Part shown: positions 8,529 to 16,637 of the stretch, one piece after another
Layout of the letters: each line of letters starts with the position of its first letter
Numbering within the stretch: the first letter of the stretch is position 1
Source of the DNA: RYN-431 sp036388295
GTDB lineage: Bacteria > Planctomycetota > Phycisphaerae > Tepidisphaerales > Tepidisphaeraceae
Length of the DNA stretch: 32,320 nt
Direction of reading: 5' to 3'
Assembly (NCBI GenBank): GCA_036388295.1
Contig: DASVSC010000224.1
Location: 1 to 32,320, forward strand
Notes under the pieces: generated by a model
What the model saw: the letters and a program-made list of their open reading frames with translations, nothing else
Told to the model about the DNA's origin: nothing
The model's database searches: none
Made by a program: the position numbers and the translations under genes

Positions 8529-9598
8529 AAGTTCGGCCGGTCGGGTGCCGGGCGGGCGATTGTAGACGACGCGTCCGGCAATGGAAGCATCGCGCCGACC
8601 CGCCGCCGCTGCTCGGCCGTCCAGCATCGTGCGTGCGGCGACAGCAGATCGTCGCAACCGAGCCGGCCGCGCAGCGCTTGCCGCAGGTCCGCCAGCCCGC
8701 TTCCTGACACCGCCGAAACCCCCAAGGCCGCCGGCGCCTCGCATCGAATTGGCAGGTCCGTCTTCGTAAGCACGACAACGGCTTCCGGAAATCGTGACAG
8801 CAACCCCGCCGCCTCTGCCGGCAGCGGCGTCGAACCGTCAATGGCCACGACGATCAGATCAGCGGCGGCGACCACCGTGCCGGCGCGGTCAATCGCCGCC
8901 GCCTCGATCGGGTCACTCGTCTGCCGCAGGCCCGGCGTGTCCACCAGGCGGACGACCAGCCCGTCCAGGTCCGCCAGTTCCCCGACCCAGTCACGCGTGG
9001 TGCCCGGCACGTCGGCGGTGATGACGCGCTCCTGGCCGAACAAGGCGTTCGCCAGCGTCGATTTCCCCACATTCGCCGGCCCGACGATCGCGACCGTCGG
9101 CAGCGTCAGGGCGCGCTCCAGGCTCGTATCGGCCAAGGCACGCTGCAGGTCATGCGCGTCCGGCCGCGCGAGCAGATCCCGCCATGCCTGCGGCTGAGCG
9201 CACAGCAGACGCAGCACCACGCGTGACCGAGCGGCCGGAAGGTCGATGATCATCTGCCATTCGATCTCATCCGTCGCCAGAGCGACGTCGGCTATCGGGC
9301 CGGTGCCCAGTTCGTAGCCGGCCGTGCGAGCGAGCTGAAGAATCGATTGAACGACCCACGCCCCGCCGTGCACGTTCAGGTCGAGCGTGCCGTCTTCCAG
9401 TCGCACCACGACCGCGTCGTCGAGCACGGCGTCATTCTCAACAACGTCACTATGAACGCAGCGCAGCGACTTCGGCGGCCGGGCCAAGTGGTTTTCCGCG
9501 AAACGTGTGTTGAGCGGTCCGCTCAGGCGGATGACGCTGATCGCGGCCGCGCCCGGCGGGGTCAGCAGCACGGCGATATTTCGGTCGGCGTCGGTCAC
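8525..9598 (-). CDS. MnmE/TrmE-like GTPase, shortened and lacking key motifs
   Basis: At 357 residues it is about 100 shorter than typical MnmE (around 450), the GTPase that with MnmG modifies wobble uridines of tRNA. The N-terminal domain is recognisable (IAVLLTPPGAAAISVIRLSGP and LDLNVHGGA). The G domain is complete: GPANVGKS (173-180), PGTTRD (198-203), DTPG (220-223) and TKTD (278-281). The segment that normally holds the folate-site and helical-domain signature (EFTxRAFLNGK, then a long helix bundle) is reduced to about 50 residues. The C-terminal CxGK motif with the catalytic cysteine is absent; the protein ends in RPDRPNL. The GTG start overlaps the coaX stop (GTGA). GTP binding is likely, but MnmE catalysis is doubtful. 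Confidence 0.82.
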   Translation of the reverse strand: MTDADRNIAVLLTPPGAAAISVIRLSGPLNTRFAENHLARPPKSLRCVHSDVVENDAVLDDAVVVRLEDGTLDLNVHGGAWVVQSILQLARTAGYELGTGPIADVALATDEIEWQMIIDLPAARSRVVLRLLCAQPQAWRDLLARPDAHDLQRALADTSLERALTLPTVAIVGPANVGKSTLANALFGQERVITADVPGTTRDWVGELADLDGLVVRLVDTPGLRQTSDPIEAAAIDRAGTVVAAADLIVVAIDGSTPLPAEAAGLLSRFPEAVVVLTKTDLPIRCEAPAALGVSAVSGSGLADLRQALRGRLGCDDLLSPHARCWTAEQRRRVGAMLPLPDASSTIARPAPDRPNL

Positions 9599-10368
9599 GA
9601 CTCGTTCTTGATGTGGTGTTCGGTGTACGCCAGGGCGATGCCGTACAAAGTCAGGTCGGGCGCGATGGCGTGGGCGAGTTCCCAGTCGCCGAACAGCAGT
9701 TGCGCGTCGCCGCCGGTGCAGATCATGTCCGGCCAGCTGCCGAGGTGTTCGGCATACCCTTCGACGATCTCCTTGACCATGCCGCGTATGCCGCTGACGA
9801 CGCCGACCAGCATCGCCTGCTCGGTGCTCGTTCCGATCAGGCCGGCCGGGCGGGCGAGCGGCACGTCGGGCAGCTTGGCCGTGTGGTTGTGCAGGGCGTC
9901 GAGCATCAGGCGCGCGCCGGGCGCGATCGCCCCGCCGACGAAATGGCCGCTGTCGTTGCAAAGGTTCAGCGTCAGGGCGGTGCCGGCGTCGACGACGACG
10001 CACGCCTTTTCCATCTGCTCGTAAGCGGCCGCCACGCTCAGCACGCGGTCGACGCCGGTGTCGGCGGGCACATCCGTTTTGACTTCGATCGGCAGGTCCA
10101 AATCGCGGCCGACCCATTGCACGGGCTTGCCCGTCGCCCGCACGACCGCGTGCTCGATCGCTTCCTGCGCGATCGGATTAACGGACGCGCCGGCCACCTC
10201 GGCGGTTTCGGGCCGGTCGACCTTGGCCCAGGCGTCGGCCAAACCGGCGGCCAGGCCGGGGGCGTCGCCGAGGTTGAAGCGGGTCGCCTGCGCGAGTTCA
10301 CCGCCGACGAAGACGCCGAGCGAAACGCGTGAATTGCCGACGTTGACCGTGAGCAGGTTGATATCCAT
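9595..10368 (-). CDS. coaX: Type III pantothenate kinase
   Basis: CoaX (257 aa) phosphorylates pantothenate, the first step of CoA synthesis. It belongs to the ASKHA fold and needs a monovalent cation. The phosphate loop near the N-terminus reads TVNVGNSR; most family members have Asp where this protein has Asn9. GVDRVL and VVDAGTALTLN supply the other two conserved acidic residues. The C-terminal ICTGGDAQLL segment is typical. The ATG at 10368 has GGAG 8 nt upstream, and a promoter lies at 10407-10435. It is the first gene of an operon with the mnmE-like and dedA genes. coaC, also a CoA gene, is elsewhere in this window. Confidence 0.92.
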   Translation of the reverse strand: MDINLLTVNVGNSRVSLGVFVGGELAQATRFNLGDAPGLAAGLADAWAKVDRPETAEVAGASVNPIAQEAIEHAVVRATGKPVQWVGRDLDLPIEVKTDVPADTGVDRVLSVAAAYEQMEKACVVVDAGTALTLNLCNDSGHFVGGAIAPGARLMLDALHNHTAKLPDVPLARPAGLIGTSTEQAMLVGVVSGIRGMVKEIVEGYAEHLGSWPDMICTGGDAQLLFGDWELAHAIAPDLTLYGIALAYTEHHIKNES

Positions 10369-10406
10369 CCGACGAACTCCAAAAGACGAAACGGCGCGAC
10401 GTTCGC

Positions 10407-10440
10407 ACTGTACAAAATGAACGCCTGCTTGCCAGCAAGC
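10407..10440 (-). promoter_or_regulatory. coaX promoter with overlapping inverted repeat
   Basis: On the minus strand CTGGCA (plus 10430-10435), a 17-nt spacer and TACAGT (plus 10407-10412) form a plausible promoter about 38 nt before the coaX ATG. The -35 lies inside a perfect 14-nt inverted repeat GCTTGCCAGCAAGC (10427-10440), a candidate operator. Confidence 0.5.
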
Positions 10441-10458
10441 GGTGCGATGCGGTGATAT

Positions 10459-10484
10459 GGGGTGGCCGTTTAAACGGCCACCCC
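10459..10484. repeat. Perfect 26-bp palindrome
   Basis: The palindrome is GGGGTGGCCG followed by TTTAAA and CGGCCACCCC. It lies 31 nt downstream of the histidine kinase stop on the minus strand. There is no T-run on either side, so it is not a classical intrinsic terminator. It may be a hairpin 3' end, a protein-binding site, or a relative of family A (shared TGGCCG and TAAAC). Confidence 0.8.
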
Positions 10485-10515
10485 GAAACGGACGCGGTTT
10501 TGATTTAAACTTGCT

Positions 10516-12537
10516 TCACAGCAGGTCGTCGGGCTTTTCGGTCAGGCGCACGGCGGTGGCGATGAGGACGGCGGGCTCGATGGGCTTGGGCAGGTGCTCG
10601 TTGAAGCCGACGGCCATCGCCCGGGCGCGGTCGTCCTTGCGCGCGTACGCCGTCATCGCCAGCGCGGGGACGGCCGGCACGACGCCGCGTTGCGATTCGA
10701 GGGCGCGAATCTCCAGCATCAATTCGTACCCGTCCTGCACCGGCATGCCGATGTCGCTGACGATCAGCCCGAACGGCTCGGCCGATGTCGCGGCGCGGAA
10801 GGCCGCCATGGCCAGAGCGGCGGACTCAACGGCCGTCACGTCCGCACCGCATTCTTTCAGCAGCCACTGCACCGCGGCGCGTGTGTTGGCCTCGTCCTCG
10901 ACCAGCAGCACGCGCACGCCGCGCAGCACCGGCGACGGCAGGAAGCGCGCGGCCGACACCGCTTCGCTCGCCACGGCCGGCCCCGAACGCTCGGCCGTCG
11001 GCCGCAGGTCGGCCAGCGGCAGCTCGATCGTGAACCGCGACCCTTTCCCCGCCCCGTCGCTGGCCGCCTCGATCGTGCCGCCGTGCAGTTCGATCAGCTG
11101 CCGTGAGATCGACAGGCCCAGGCCCAGCCCGCCCTGCGTGCGCGTCATGGAAGCGTCGGCCTGGCGGAAGCGTTCGAAGACGTACGGCAGGAACTCGGGG
11201 GTAATGCCTTGGCCGCTGTCGGTCACCTGGATGGTCACCGCCGAGCGCGCGCGCCACACTTCGATCATCACGCTGCCGCCGCCGTCGGTGAACTTCACGG
11301 CGTTGTTGAGCACGTTCCAGACGACCTGCTGAATACGGTCCGGGTCGATGCGGACCAGGCCCACTTTTTCGTCGAGCAGGACGTCCAGTTCGATGCCTTT
11401 CGCCGCCGCCATCGGGCGCACGGCGTCAATGGCGGACTGCACGACCGGCACGAGCGCCTCGTCGCGTACGTCCAGGCGGAGCTTGCCGGCAATCATGCGC
11501 GACACGTCCAGCAGGTCGGCGATGAGCTGCCGCTGGGATTGGGCGCTCATCTCGATCGTTTCGAGCGCCTGCTCGTGGTTGGCCGCTGCGACCTTCCCCG
11601 ACCGCAGCAGCTTGACCCACAACAAGATGGCCGTCAGCGGCGTGCGTAGTTCGTGCGACACCACGGCCAGGAACTCGTCGCGCAGGATCATCGCCCGCTC
11701 GGCCTCAAGCCGTGCCAGGCGTTCCTGTTCCAGCAGCCGTTCGCGTTGCTCCTGAATTTTGTGCGGTTCGGTCAGGTCGCGGCAGATTTTAACGAAGCCG
11801 CGCAGCTCGCCCTCGCCGGTGCGCAGCGGCGTCGTCATGCCGCTGGCGAAGAAGCGTTCGCCCCCCTTGCGTAGCTGCCAGCGGTCGTCCGACGCACGCC
11901 CTTCCGCGGCGGCGACGGCCAGTTCCTGCTCGTCCACGCCCTGCGCGCGATCCTCCGGCGTAAACAACAGGGCAAACGGTTGGCCGATGATTTCGGATTC
12001 GGCGTAGCCGAAGATGCGCTCGGCGCCGGTGTTCCACGTGGTCACCCGGCTCTGCAGGTCGACCATGAAGATGGCGTAGTCGCGGGCGTTTTCGACGATC
12101 AGCCGGTGCTTTTCCTCGCTGTCGCGCAGCGCCTCTTCTATGCGGCGGCGTTCGGTCAGGTCGACGGTCACCGCCAGCACGGACGGCGGGCTGGCGTCGC
12201 CGCACGACAGACGAGACAGCCTGCTGTTGCTCCAGACGATGGTGCCGTCCGGGCGGATGTACCGCTTGTCGATGGAGATCAGTTCGCCCGTGTCGATCAC
12301 GCGCGTGATGCCGTCCAGGGTATTCGGCAGGTCGTCGGGGTGCGTCACTTGGCTGATGTCACCGGCGAGGAGCGCTTCGCGGGAACGCCCGAGCATCTGG
12401 CAGCCGAAGTCATTGGCGTGAATGAAGTGGCCGTCGGCCGATATCTGGAACAGGCCGACCGCCGCCTGGTTGAAAAGCATGGCGAAGTGGGGGTCCGCCG
12501 GCTTTTGTTCGTCCGATTGTGACGCAGGGTTGGCCAT
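10516..12537 (-). CDS. Cytoplasmic PAS-PAS hybrid sensor histidine kinase with receiver domain
   Basis: This 673-residue protein has no membrane segment, so it senses an internal signal. The order is PAS (about 15-130), PAS with PAC motif (about 140-257), coiled coil (258-285), HisKA with SHELRTP (phospho-acceptor His295), HATPase with N412, DSGQGI (440-445) and GGLGLGL (469-475), then a receiver with acidic pocket EDE (547-549), phospho-acceptor Asp595, Thr629 and Lys651. All catalytic residues are present. The frame runs open to 12789, but that extension crosses the tRNA gene and its terminator. MANPASQSD at 12537 is therefore the start. No Shine-Dalgarno, partner regulator or HPt gene is nearby, so the target is unknown. 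Confidence 0.9.
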   Translation of the reverse strand: MANPASQSDEQKPADPHFAMLFNQAAVGLFQISADGHFIHANDFGCQMLGRSREALLAGDISQVTHPDDLPNTLDGITRVIDTGELISIDKRYIRPDGTIVWSNSRLSRLSCGDASPPSVLAVTVDLTERRRIEEALRDSEEKHRLIVENARDYAIFMVDLQSRVTTWNTGAERIFGYAESEIIGQPFALLFTPEDRAQGVDEQELAVAAAEGRASDDRWQLRKGGERFFASGMTTPLRTGEGELRGFVKICRDLTEPHKIQEQRERLLEQERLARLEAERAMILRDEFLAVVSHELRTPLTAILLWVKLLRSGKVAAANHEQALETIEMSAQSQRQLIADLLDVSRMIAGKLRLDVRDEALVPVVQSAIDAVRPMAAAKGIELDVLLDEKVGLVRIDPDRIQQVVWNVLNNAVKFTDGGGSVMIEVWRARSAVTIQVTDSGQGITPEFLPYVFERFRQADASMTRTQGGLGLGLSISRQLIELHGGTIEAASDGAGKGSRFTIELPLADLRPTAERSGPAVASEAVSAARFLPSPVLRGVRVLLVEDEANTRAAVQWLLKECGADVTAVESAALAMAAFRAATSAEPFGLIVSDIGMPVQDGYELMLEIRALESQRGVVPAVPALAMTAYARKDDRARAMAVGFNEHLPKPIEPAVLIATAVRLTEKPDDLL

Positions 12538-12624
12538 GGAGAAGCTCGGTTCTTTGCGACGACGCCGACATGCCCGACGTCGCGTTCGAACGACCCGAAT
12601 CGCACAGCTCAAAACGTAAAGCAG

Positions 12625-12660
12625 AAAGGCCCCGCCGTAACCGAAGTTACTGGCGGGGCC
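12625..12660 (-). terminator. Intrinsic terminator of tRNA-Pro
   Basis: On the minus strand GGCCCCGCC, a single A, then GTAAC pair with GTTAC and GGCGGGGCC around a TTCG tetraloop closed by C-G. A broken T-run (TTTCTGCTTT) follows. It separates the tRNA from the histidine kinase gene. Confidence 0.88.
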
Positions 12661-12668
12661 TTCCCAAA

Positions 12669-12743
12669 TCGGGGTGACATGATTCGAACATGCGACCTCG
12701 TCGACCCGAACGACGCGCTCTAGCCAAGCTGAGCTACACCCCG
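12669..12743 (-). tRNA. tRNA-Pro (anticodon CGG)
   Basis: The 75-nt cloverleaf reads acceptor CGGGGTG with CACCCCG, D-arm GCTC/GAGC, anticodon stem CGTCG/CGACG with loop TTCGGGT, 5-nt variable loop, T-arm with TTCGAAT loop, and discriminator A73. The anticodon CGG reads the Pro codon CCG. C1-G72, A73 and G37 are hallmarks of bacterial tRNA-Pro. CCA is not encoded and must be added by CCA transferase. Confidence 0.96.
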
Positions 12744-12760
12744 GACACAGCGAGCCGCAC

Positions 12761-12789
12761 ACCCTACCGGCTTCGGCGTTTTCTTGCAA
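12761..12789 (-). promoter_or_regulatory. tRNA-Pro promoter
   Basis: TTGCAA (plus 12784-12789), a 17-nt spacer and TAGGGT (plus 12761-12766) end 17 nt before the tRNA 5' end. Confidence 0.55.
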
Positions 12790-12885
12790 GTCCGTACGAC
12801 CGCTCGCTGCGTATCAGCGCGAGACTGTGCCGCCGCGCCGTTCGGCTTCACAAAGGTCCCGCTCCTGTCGCCCGCGGCGCGGTTT

Positions 12886-12914
12886 TTGCGACGGGCGGCC
12901 GGCGACTTTAAGCT
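12886..12914 (+). promoter_or_regulatory. Promoter of the DUF1537-family kinase gene
   Basis: TTGCGA (12886-12891), a 17-nt spacer and TAAGCT (12909-12914) lie 5 nt before ATG 12920 and 14 nt before ATG 12929. Confidence 0.45.
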
Positions 12915-12919
12915 TGTGG

Positions 12920-14152
12920 ATGGACGCCATGAACGACGACCGCACCACCGCGACATCCTCGGCCGCCCCACCGCCGGTGTTGGGCTTTTACGGCGACGAT
13001 TTCGCCGGCTCCACCGCCGTCCTGGAAGTGCTGACGCTCGCCGGCGTGCCGGCCGTGCTGTTCGTGCGCCCGCCCTCCGCGGCTGACCTGGCCAAGTTTC
13101 CAGGCGTCCGCGCGTTCGGCATCGCGGGTCGAACGCGGTCGATGGCCCCGGCTGAGGCGGAAGGAACGCTGCGGCTGGCCTTCGAATCGTTCCGCGAAGC
13201 CGGAGCGGCCCTGGTCCACTACAACGTCTGCTCCGCGTTCAATTCCTCGCCAACGGTCGGCAGCGCGGGGCGGGTGATGGAAGTCGGGCTGGATGTCTTC
13301 GGCGAGTCGATCGTGCCCATCGTCGGCGGTGCGGCCTTGCGCGAACACCTTGCCGCACAGACGTCGCTGCCTGTGGGCCTGCTGGAGGCGGCACGGGTTG
13401 CCCAATCGCCAGACGACGCAATGGTTGCGTACGAACAGTGTTGCCGTGACGTCGGGCGCGGCGGCGTGTTGATCGAACCGCCCGAGTCGCGACCGGCGAC
13501 GGTCGGCCGATTGCTGCTGGCCGGAGGGCGACGGTTTGTGATCGGTTCGTCAGCCGTGGAGGCCGCCCTGTGCGCCGCGTGGGCGGAGCAGGACTGTTTT
13601 CGACCGGCCGTCCCACTCCCGTCGCCTGGCCCGGCTATGCCGACACTGGCCGTCTGCGGCGGCACGTCGCCGGAGACGGCGGAGCAAATCCGCTGCGCCA
13701 TCCGCGACGGTTTCGTAGAAGTGTTGCTCAGCCCCAACGCCCTCGGGCCGGGCGAGATCAACAACGCGATGATGAACGCCGTGGTCACGGTGACGCACGC
13801 GCTCGGCCTGGGCCGGGATGTCGTGCTGCACACGCAGACGGACCACCGCATCGCCCACACGCCCGCCGACGATGCCCGCCTCGGCACGACGCTCGGCCAC
13901 GTCCTGCGTCTGTCGCTGCAGCGCCGTCGCGCCGGCCGCGTGGTGGTGACCGGCAGCGGCACCGCCGGCCGCGTCGCAATGGCGATCGGCCTGACGTCGC
14001 TTCGCATGATCGCCCCGCTCACGCCCGGCGTGCCGCTGTGCGTCGCGACCGCCGCCAGCCCCGCCATCAACGGCCTTCACATGGCGTTCAAATCTGCGAA
14101 GGCCGGGACGCCCGACTTCTTCACGCGGTTCCGCGACGGCCGGTTCGATTAG
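12920..14152 (+). CDS. Four-carbon acid sugar kinase family protein (DUF1537)
   Basis: This protein of about 410 residues resembles the OtnK/DtnK/LtnD kinases, which phosphorylate four-carbon acid sugars such as erythronates and threonates. The N-terminal domain opens with LGFYGDDFAGSTAVLEVL, the usual DDFxGxxD substrate site with Ala where Asp is normal. The C-terminal nucleotide domain shows RRAGRVVVTGSGTAGRVAMAIGL and the MIAPLTPGVPLC segment. The common GGDTS motif is replaced by TGSGTAG, so the specificity may differ. The frame is open to 12827. ATG 12920 or 12929 is preferred because a promoter ends at 12914. No partner epimerase or aldolase gene is nearby. Confidence 0.75.
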   Translation: MDAMNDDRTTATSSAAPPPVLGFYGDDFAGSTAVLEVLTLAGVPAVLFVRPPSAADLAKFPGVRAFGIAGRTRSMAPAEAEGTLRLAFESFREAGAALVHYNVCSAFNSSPTVGSAGRVMEVGLDVFGESIVPIVGGAALREHLAAQTSLPVGLLEAARVAQSPDDAMVAYEQCCRDVGRGGVLIEPPESRPATVGRLLLAGGRRFVIGSSAVEAALCAAWAEQDCFRPAVPLPSPGPAMPTLAVCGGTSPETAEQIRCAIRDGFVEVLLSPNALGPGEINNAMMNAVVTVTHALGLGRDVVLHTQTDHRIAHTPADDARLGTTLGHVLRLSLQRRRAGRVVVTGSGTAGRVAMAIGLTSLRMIAPLTPGVPLCVATAASPAINGLHMAFKSAKAGTPDFFTRFRDGRFD

Positions 14153-14216
14153 GGCAATGGGTCTGGTGTTCCACCCTCTGGTCTCAGAATCGGCTTGGCA
14201 CCAACGGCCCTGCTCT

Positions 14217-14245
14217 TTCGCCGACGGGCGATTCCTGGCTATACT
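14217..14245 (+). promoter_or_regulatory. lpxC/fabZ promoter
   Basis: TATACT (14240-14245) with a weak -35 TTCGCC 17 nt upstream. The -10 ends 9 nt before the GTG start, so the leader would be a few nucleotides at most. Confidence 0.5.
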
Positions 14246-14254
14246 CGCCCCTCC

Positions 14255-15577
14255 GTGAGCGAACGGCTGCAACGCACCATCTCCCGCGAAGTCACCCTCA
14301 ACGGCGTCGGCCTCTTCACCGGTGCCCCGGGCGAGTTGACGTTCACGCCCGCCGACGTCGGCGCGGGCATCACCTTCGTGCGCCGCTTGGGCGAGAAGGT
14401 GGCCACCATCCCGGCGATGGTGCACAACGTGCTGAAGCGTCCGCGCCGCACCTGCCTGAAGAACGGCACGCTGCACATCGAAACCGTCGAACACTGTTTA
14501 GCGGCGCTGACGGGCCTGGGCGTCACCAACGCCACCGTCACCCTCAGCGGCAGTACGACCGGCGAAATCCCGATGGGCGACGGCAGCAGCATCACGTTCG
14601 CCGACGTGCTGGACGACGCGGGCGTGATCGAGCAGGACGCGGCCATTGAGCCGCTGATTATCAAAAAGCCGCTGCAGGTGACGCTCGGCGACGCCACGCT
14701 GGCCGCCTTGCCGGGGCCGACGGACAAGCTGGAGATCATTTACGATTTCGAGGCCGCCCCGCCCGTCGGCCGGCAGGTGTTCGTGTTCCACCTTGGCGAA
14801 GACGACTTCCGCCGCGACTTAGCACCCGCCCGCACGTTCATTTTCGAGAACGAAGCCGAAGAGCTTAAAAAACGCGGCTTCGGCGGCCATCTGTCGCCGC
14901 AGGATCTGCTCGTCATCGCCCCCAACGGCCCGGTCGACAACGCGTTCCGCTTTGAAAACGAATGCGTCCGCCACAAGGTGCTGGACCTGATCGGCGACCT
15001 GACCCTCACCGGCCGGCCCATTTTCGGGCGATTGGTCGCGCACAAGTCGGGCCATGAGCTGAACCACCTGATGGCGCGTCGGCTCGTGGAACAGGCCGAC
15101 AACACTTGGCGCGAAGGCCTGCTCGCCCGTGAGCACTCGGCGATGGACATTCGCCAGATCCAGCGCATCCTGCCGCACCGCTTCCCGATGCTGCTGGTCG
15201 ACCGCGTGCTGGAAATCCAGGGCGACGTCCGCGCGATCGGCGTCAAAAACGTCACCAATAACGACATTTTCTTCCAAGGCCACTACCCCGGCAGCCCCAT
15301 CATGCCCGGCGTGCTGATCGTCGAAGCGCTCGCGCAGCTCGGCGGCATTCTGCTGAGCCAGAAGCTGGAACACACCGGCAAACTTGCGGTGTTGCTGAGC
15401 ATGGATAAGGTGAAAATGCGCAATCCCGTCGTCCCGGGGGATCAATTGCTGCTCGAAGCGATTGCGGTGCGCGTCAAGAGCCGCACGGGCCATATCCGCT
15501 GCAAGGCGTATGTGAACGATAAGGTCGCCGCCGAAGCGGAGATCAAGTTTATGTTGGTCGACGCCGAACCCGTTTGA
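14255..15577 (+). CDS. lpxC/fabZ: Bifunctional LpxC deacetylase / FabZ dehydratase
   Basis: This 440-residue fusion joins UDP-3-O-acyl-GlcNAc deacetylase (about 1-290, committed step of lipid A synthesis) to 3-hydroxyacyl-ACP dehydratase (about 296-440). In LpxC the zinc ligands are His80 (VEHCLAAL), His240 and Asp244 (RHKVLDLIGDL), with the general acid His267 (HKSGHELNH). FabZ shows ILPHRFPMLLVDRV and the active site GHYPGSPIMPG with catalytic His343 and Glu357. Such fusions are known in Bacteroidota and some related diderm phyla. The frame is open to 14195. GTG 14255 gives the family N-terminus and lies 9 nt after a TATACT box. lpxA follows closely, making a lipid A operon. Confidence 0.95.
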   Translation: MSERLQRTISREVTLNGVGLFTGAPGELTFTPADVGAGITFVRRLGEKVATIPAMVHNVLKRPRRTCLKNGTLHIETVEHCLAALTGLGVTNATVTLSGSTTGEIPMGDGSSITFADVLDDAGVIEQDAAIEPLIIKKPLQVTLGDATLAALPGPTDKLEIIYDFEAAPPVGRQVFVFHLGEDDFRRDLAPARTFIFENEAEELKKRGFGGHLSPQDLLVIAPNGPVDNAFRFENECVRHKVLDLIGDLTLTGRPIFGRLVAHKSGHELNHLMARRLVEQADNTWREGLLAREHSAMDIRQIQRILPHRFPMLLVDRVLEIQGDVRAIGVKNVTNNDIFFQGHYPGSPIMPGVLIVEALAQLGGILLSQKLEHTGKLAVLLSMDKVKMRNPVVPGDQLLLEAIAVRVKSRTGHIRCKAYVNDKVAAEAEIKFMLVDAEPV

Positions 15578-15617
15578 AGGCTTGAGGATGCAGCAAGAGG
15601 TAGAGCGGCCCACGCAA

Positions 15618-16421
15618 ATGAGTCTGATTCATCCCACCGCCATCATCGAACCGGGCGCCCAGATCGGCGAGAACGTCCATATCGGCCCGTTCTGCGTCAT
15701 CGGCCCGAACGTGGTCATCGGCGACGACTGCACCCTGCACAGCCGGGTCACCATCGTCGGCCACACCACGATCGGCTCGGACAACGAAATCCACCCGAAC
15801 GCCGTGCTCGGCTCCTCCCCGCAAGACCTTAAATACCGCGGCGGCCCCACGCAGCTGATCATCGGCAACGGCAACCAGATCCGGGAAGCCGTCACCATCC
15901 ACACCGGCACCGAGGCCGGCACCGGCATCACGCGCATCGGCAACAACAACCTGCTGATGGTCAACGCCCACATCGGCCACGACGCCACGTTCGGCGACCG
16001 CTGCCTGGTCGGCAACAACGTGATGATCGCCGGCCACGTCAACTGCCTCGACGGGGCAGCCCTGATGGGCGGCGTGGGCGTGCACCACTTCGTGACCATC
16101 GGCGAATACTGCTACATCGCCGGCTACGCCCGCGTGATGCACGACGTGCCGCCGTACGTGAAGGTCGACAACACCGCCGCCGTGCGGGCCGTGAATCACG
16201 TCGGGCTGAAGCGCAACGGGTTCACGGAAGAAGAGATCGACGCCATCGACGCCGCCGCCCGCCGCTTGTTCTTCGGCCGCGACAAGCCGTTCAGCCGAAT
16301 GCTTGCCGAACTCGGCGAAGCGCCGGCGCTGAACCCGCGCGTGCGCTACCTGGTCGAGTTCCTGCACCGCCGCAATGAAGGCCGGCACGGGCGGTATCTG
16401 GAATCGCTGCGAACGAAGTGA
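15618..16421 (+). CDS. lpxA: UDP-N-acetylglucosamine acyltransferase
   Basis: LpxA (267 aa) transfers a 3-hydroxyacyl chain from ACP to UDP-GlcNAc, the first step of lipid A synthesis. The left-handed beta-helix hexapeptide repeats run from about residue 5 to 190. Catalytic His121 sits in NAHIGHDATFGD, and the C-terminal helices follow. ATG 15618 gives the family N-terminus (SLIHPTAIIEPGA). TTG 15582 or ATG 15588 in the same frame would add about 10 residues without homology. It is 40 nt downstream of lpxC/fabZ, so the two are probably cotranscribed. lpxB and lpxD are not in the window. Confidence 0.95.
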   Translation: MSLIHPTAIIEPGAQIGENVHIGPFCVIGPNVVIGDDCTLHSRVTIVGHTTIGSDNEIHPNAVLGSSPQDLKYRGGPTQLIIGNGNQIREAVTIHTGTEAGTGITRIGNNNLLMVNAHIGHDATFGDRCLVGNNVMIAGHVNCLDGAALMGGVGVHHFVTIGEYCYIAGYARVMHDVPPYVKVDNTAAVRAVNHVGLKRNGFTEEEIDAIDAAARRLFFGRDKPFSRMLAELGEAPALNPRVRYLVEFLHRRNEGRHGRYLESLRTK

Positions 16422-16452
16422 ACGCGTGACAATTGTCGAATTGCGCTACGGA

Positions 16453-16611
16453 GTTCCCTCTCCCGGTATGGCCGGGGGGTGCCGCAGGCACGCGGGTAGG
16501 TGAGGGCTTCGACCGGGCCGCCCCAAACGTCGGCCACCGCTCGCTTCGATGAAGTCGTTCGTCGTCAGCCCTCACCCTAACCCTCTCCCGGCCATACCGG
16601 GAGAGGGAACC
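16453..16611. repeat. Family B inverted-repeat pair (lpxA/SDR)
   Basis: The right arm (16568-16611) has CCCTCACCCTAA followed by the CCCTCTCCCGG hairpin and GGAACC. The left arm (16453-16508) is inverted and degenerate: the second half of its hairpin is replaced by a GC-rich stretch with a small TGCCGCAGGCA hairpin. The pair fills most of the 216-nt gap between convergent genes. Confidence 0.82.
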
Positions 16612-16637
16612 AAACGCCGGGCCGGCAACGCCCCTTA

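Noticed and set aside
8529..8744. Longer DedA protein (295 residues)
   Set aside because: The extra part is antisense-like, Arg/Ala/Gly-rich sequence inside the mnmE-like gene. The ATGA overlap gives a normal DedA start.
9599..10117. Longer MnmE-like protein (530 residues)
   Set aside because: The upstream part overlaps coaX in another frame and has no MnmE homology; the GTG at 9598 gives the family N-terminus.
10459..10484. Intrinsic terminator
   Set aside because: The palindrome has no T-run on either strand, so it was kept only as a palindrome.
12538..12789. 84-residue N-terminal extension of the histidine kinase
   Set aside because: It would translate through the tRNA-Pro gene and its terminator.
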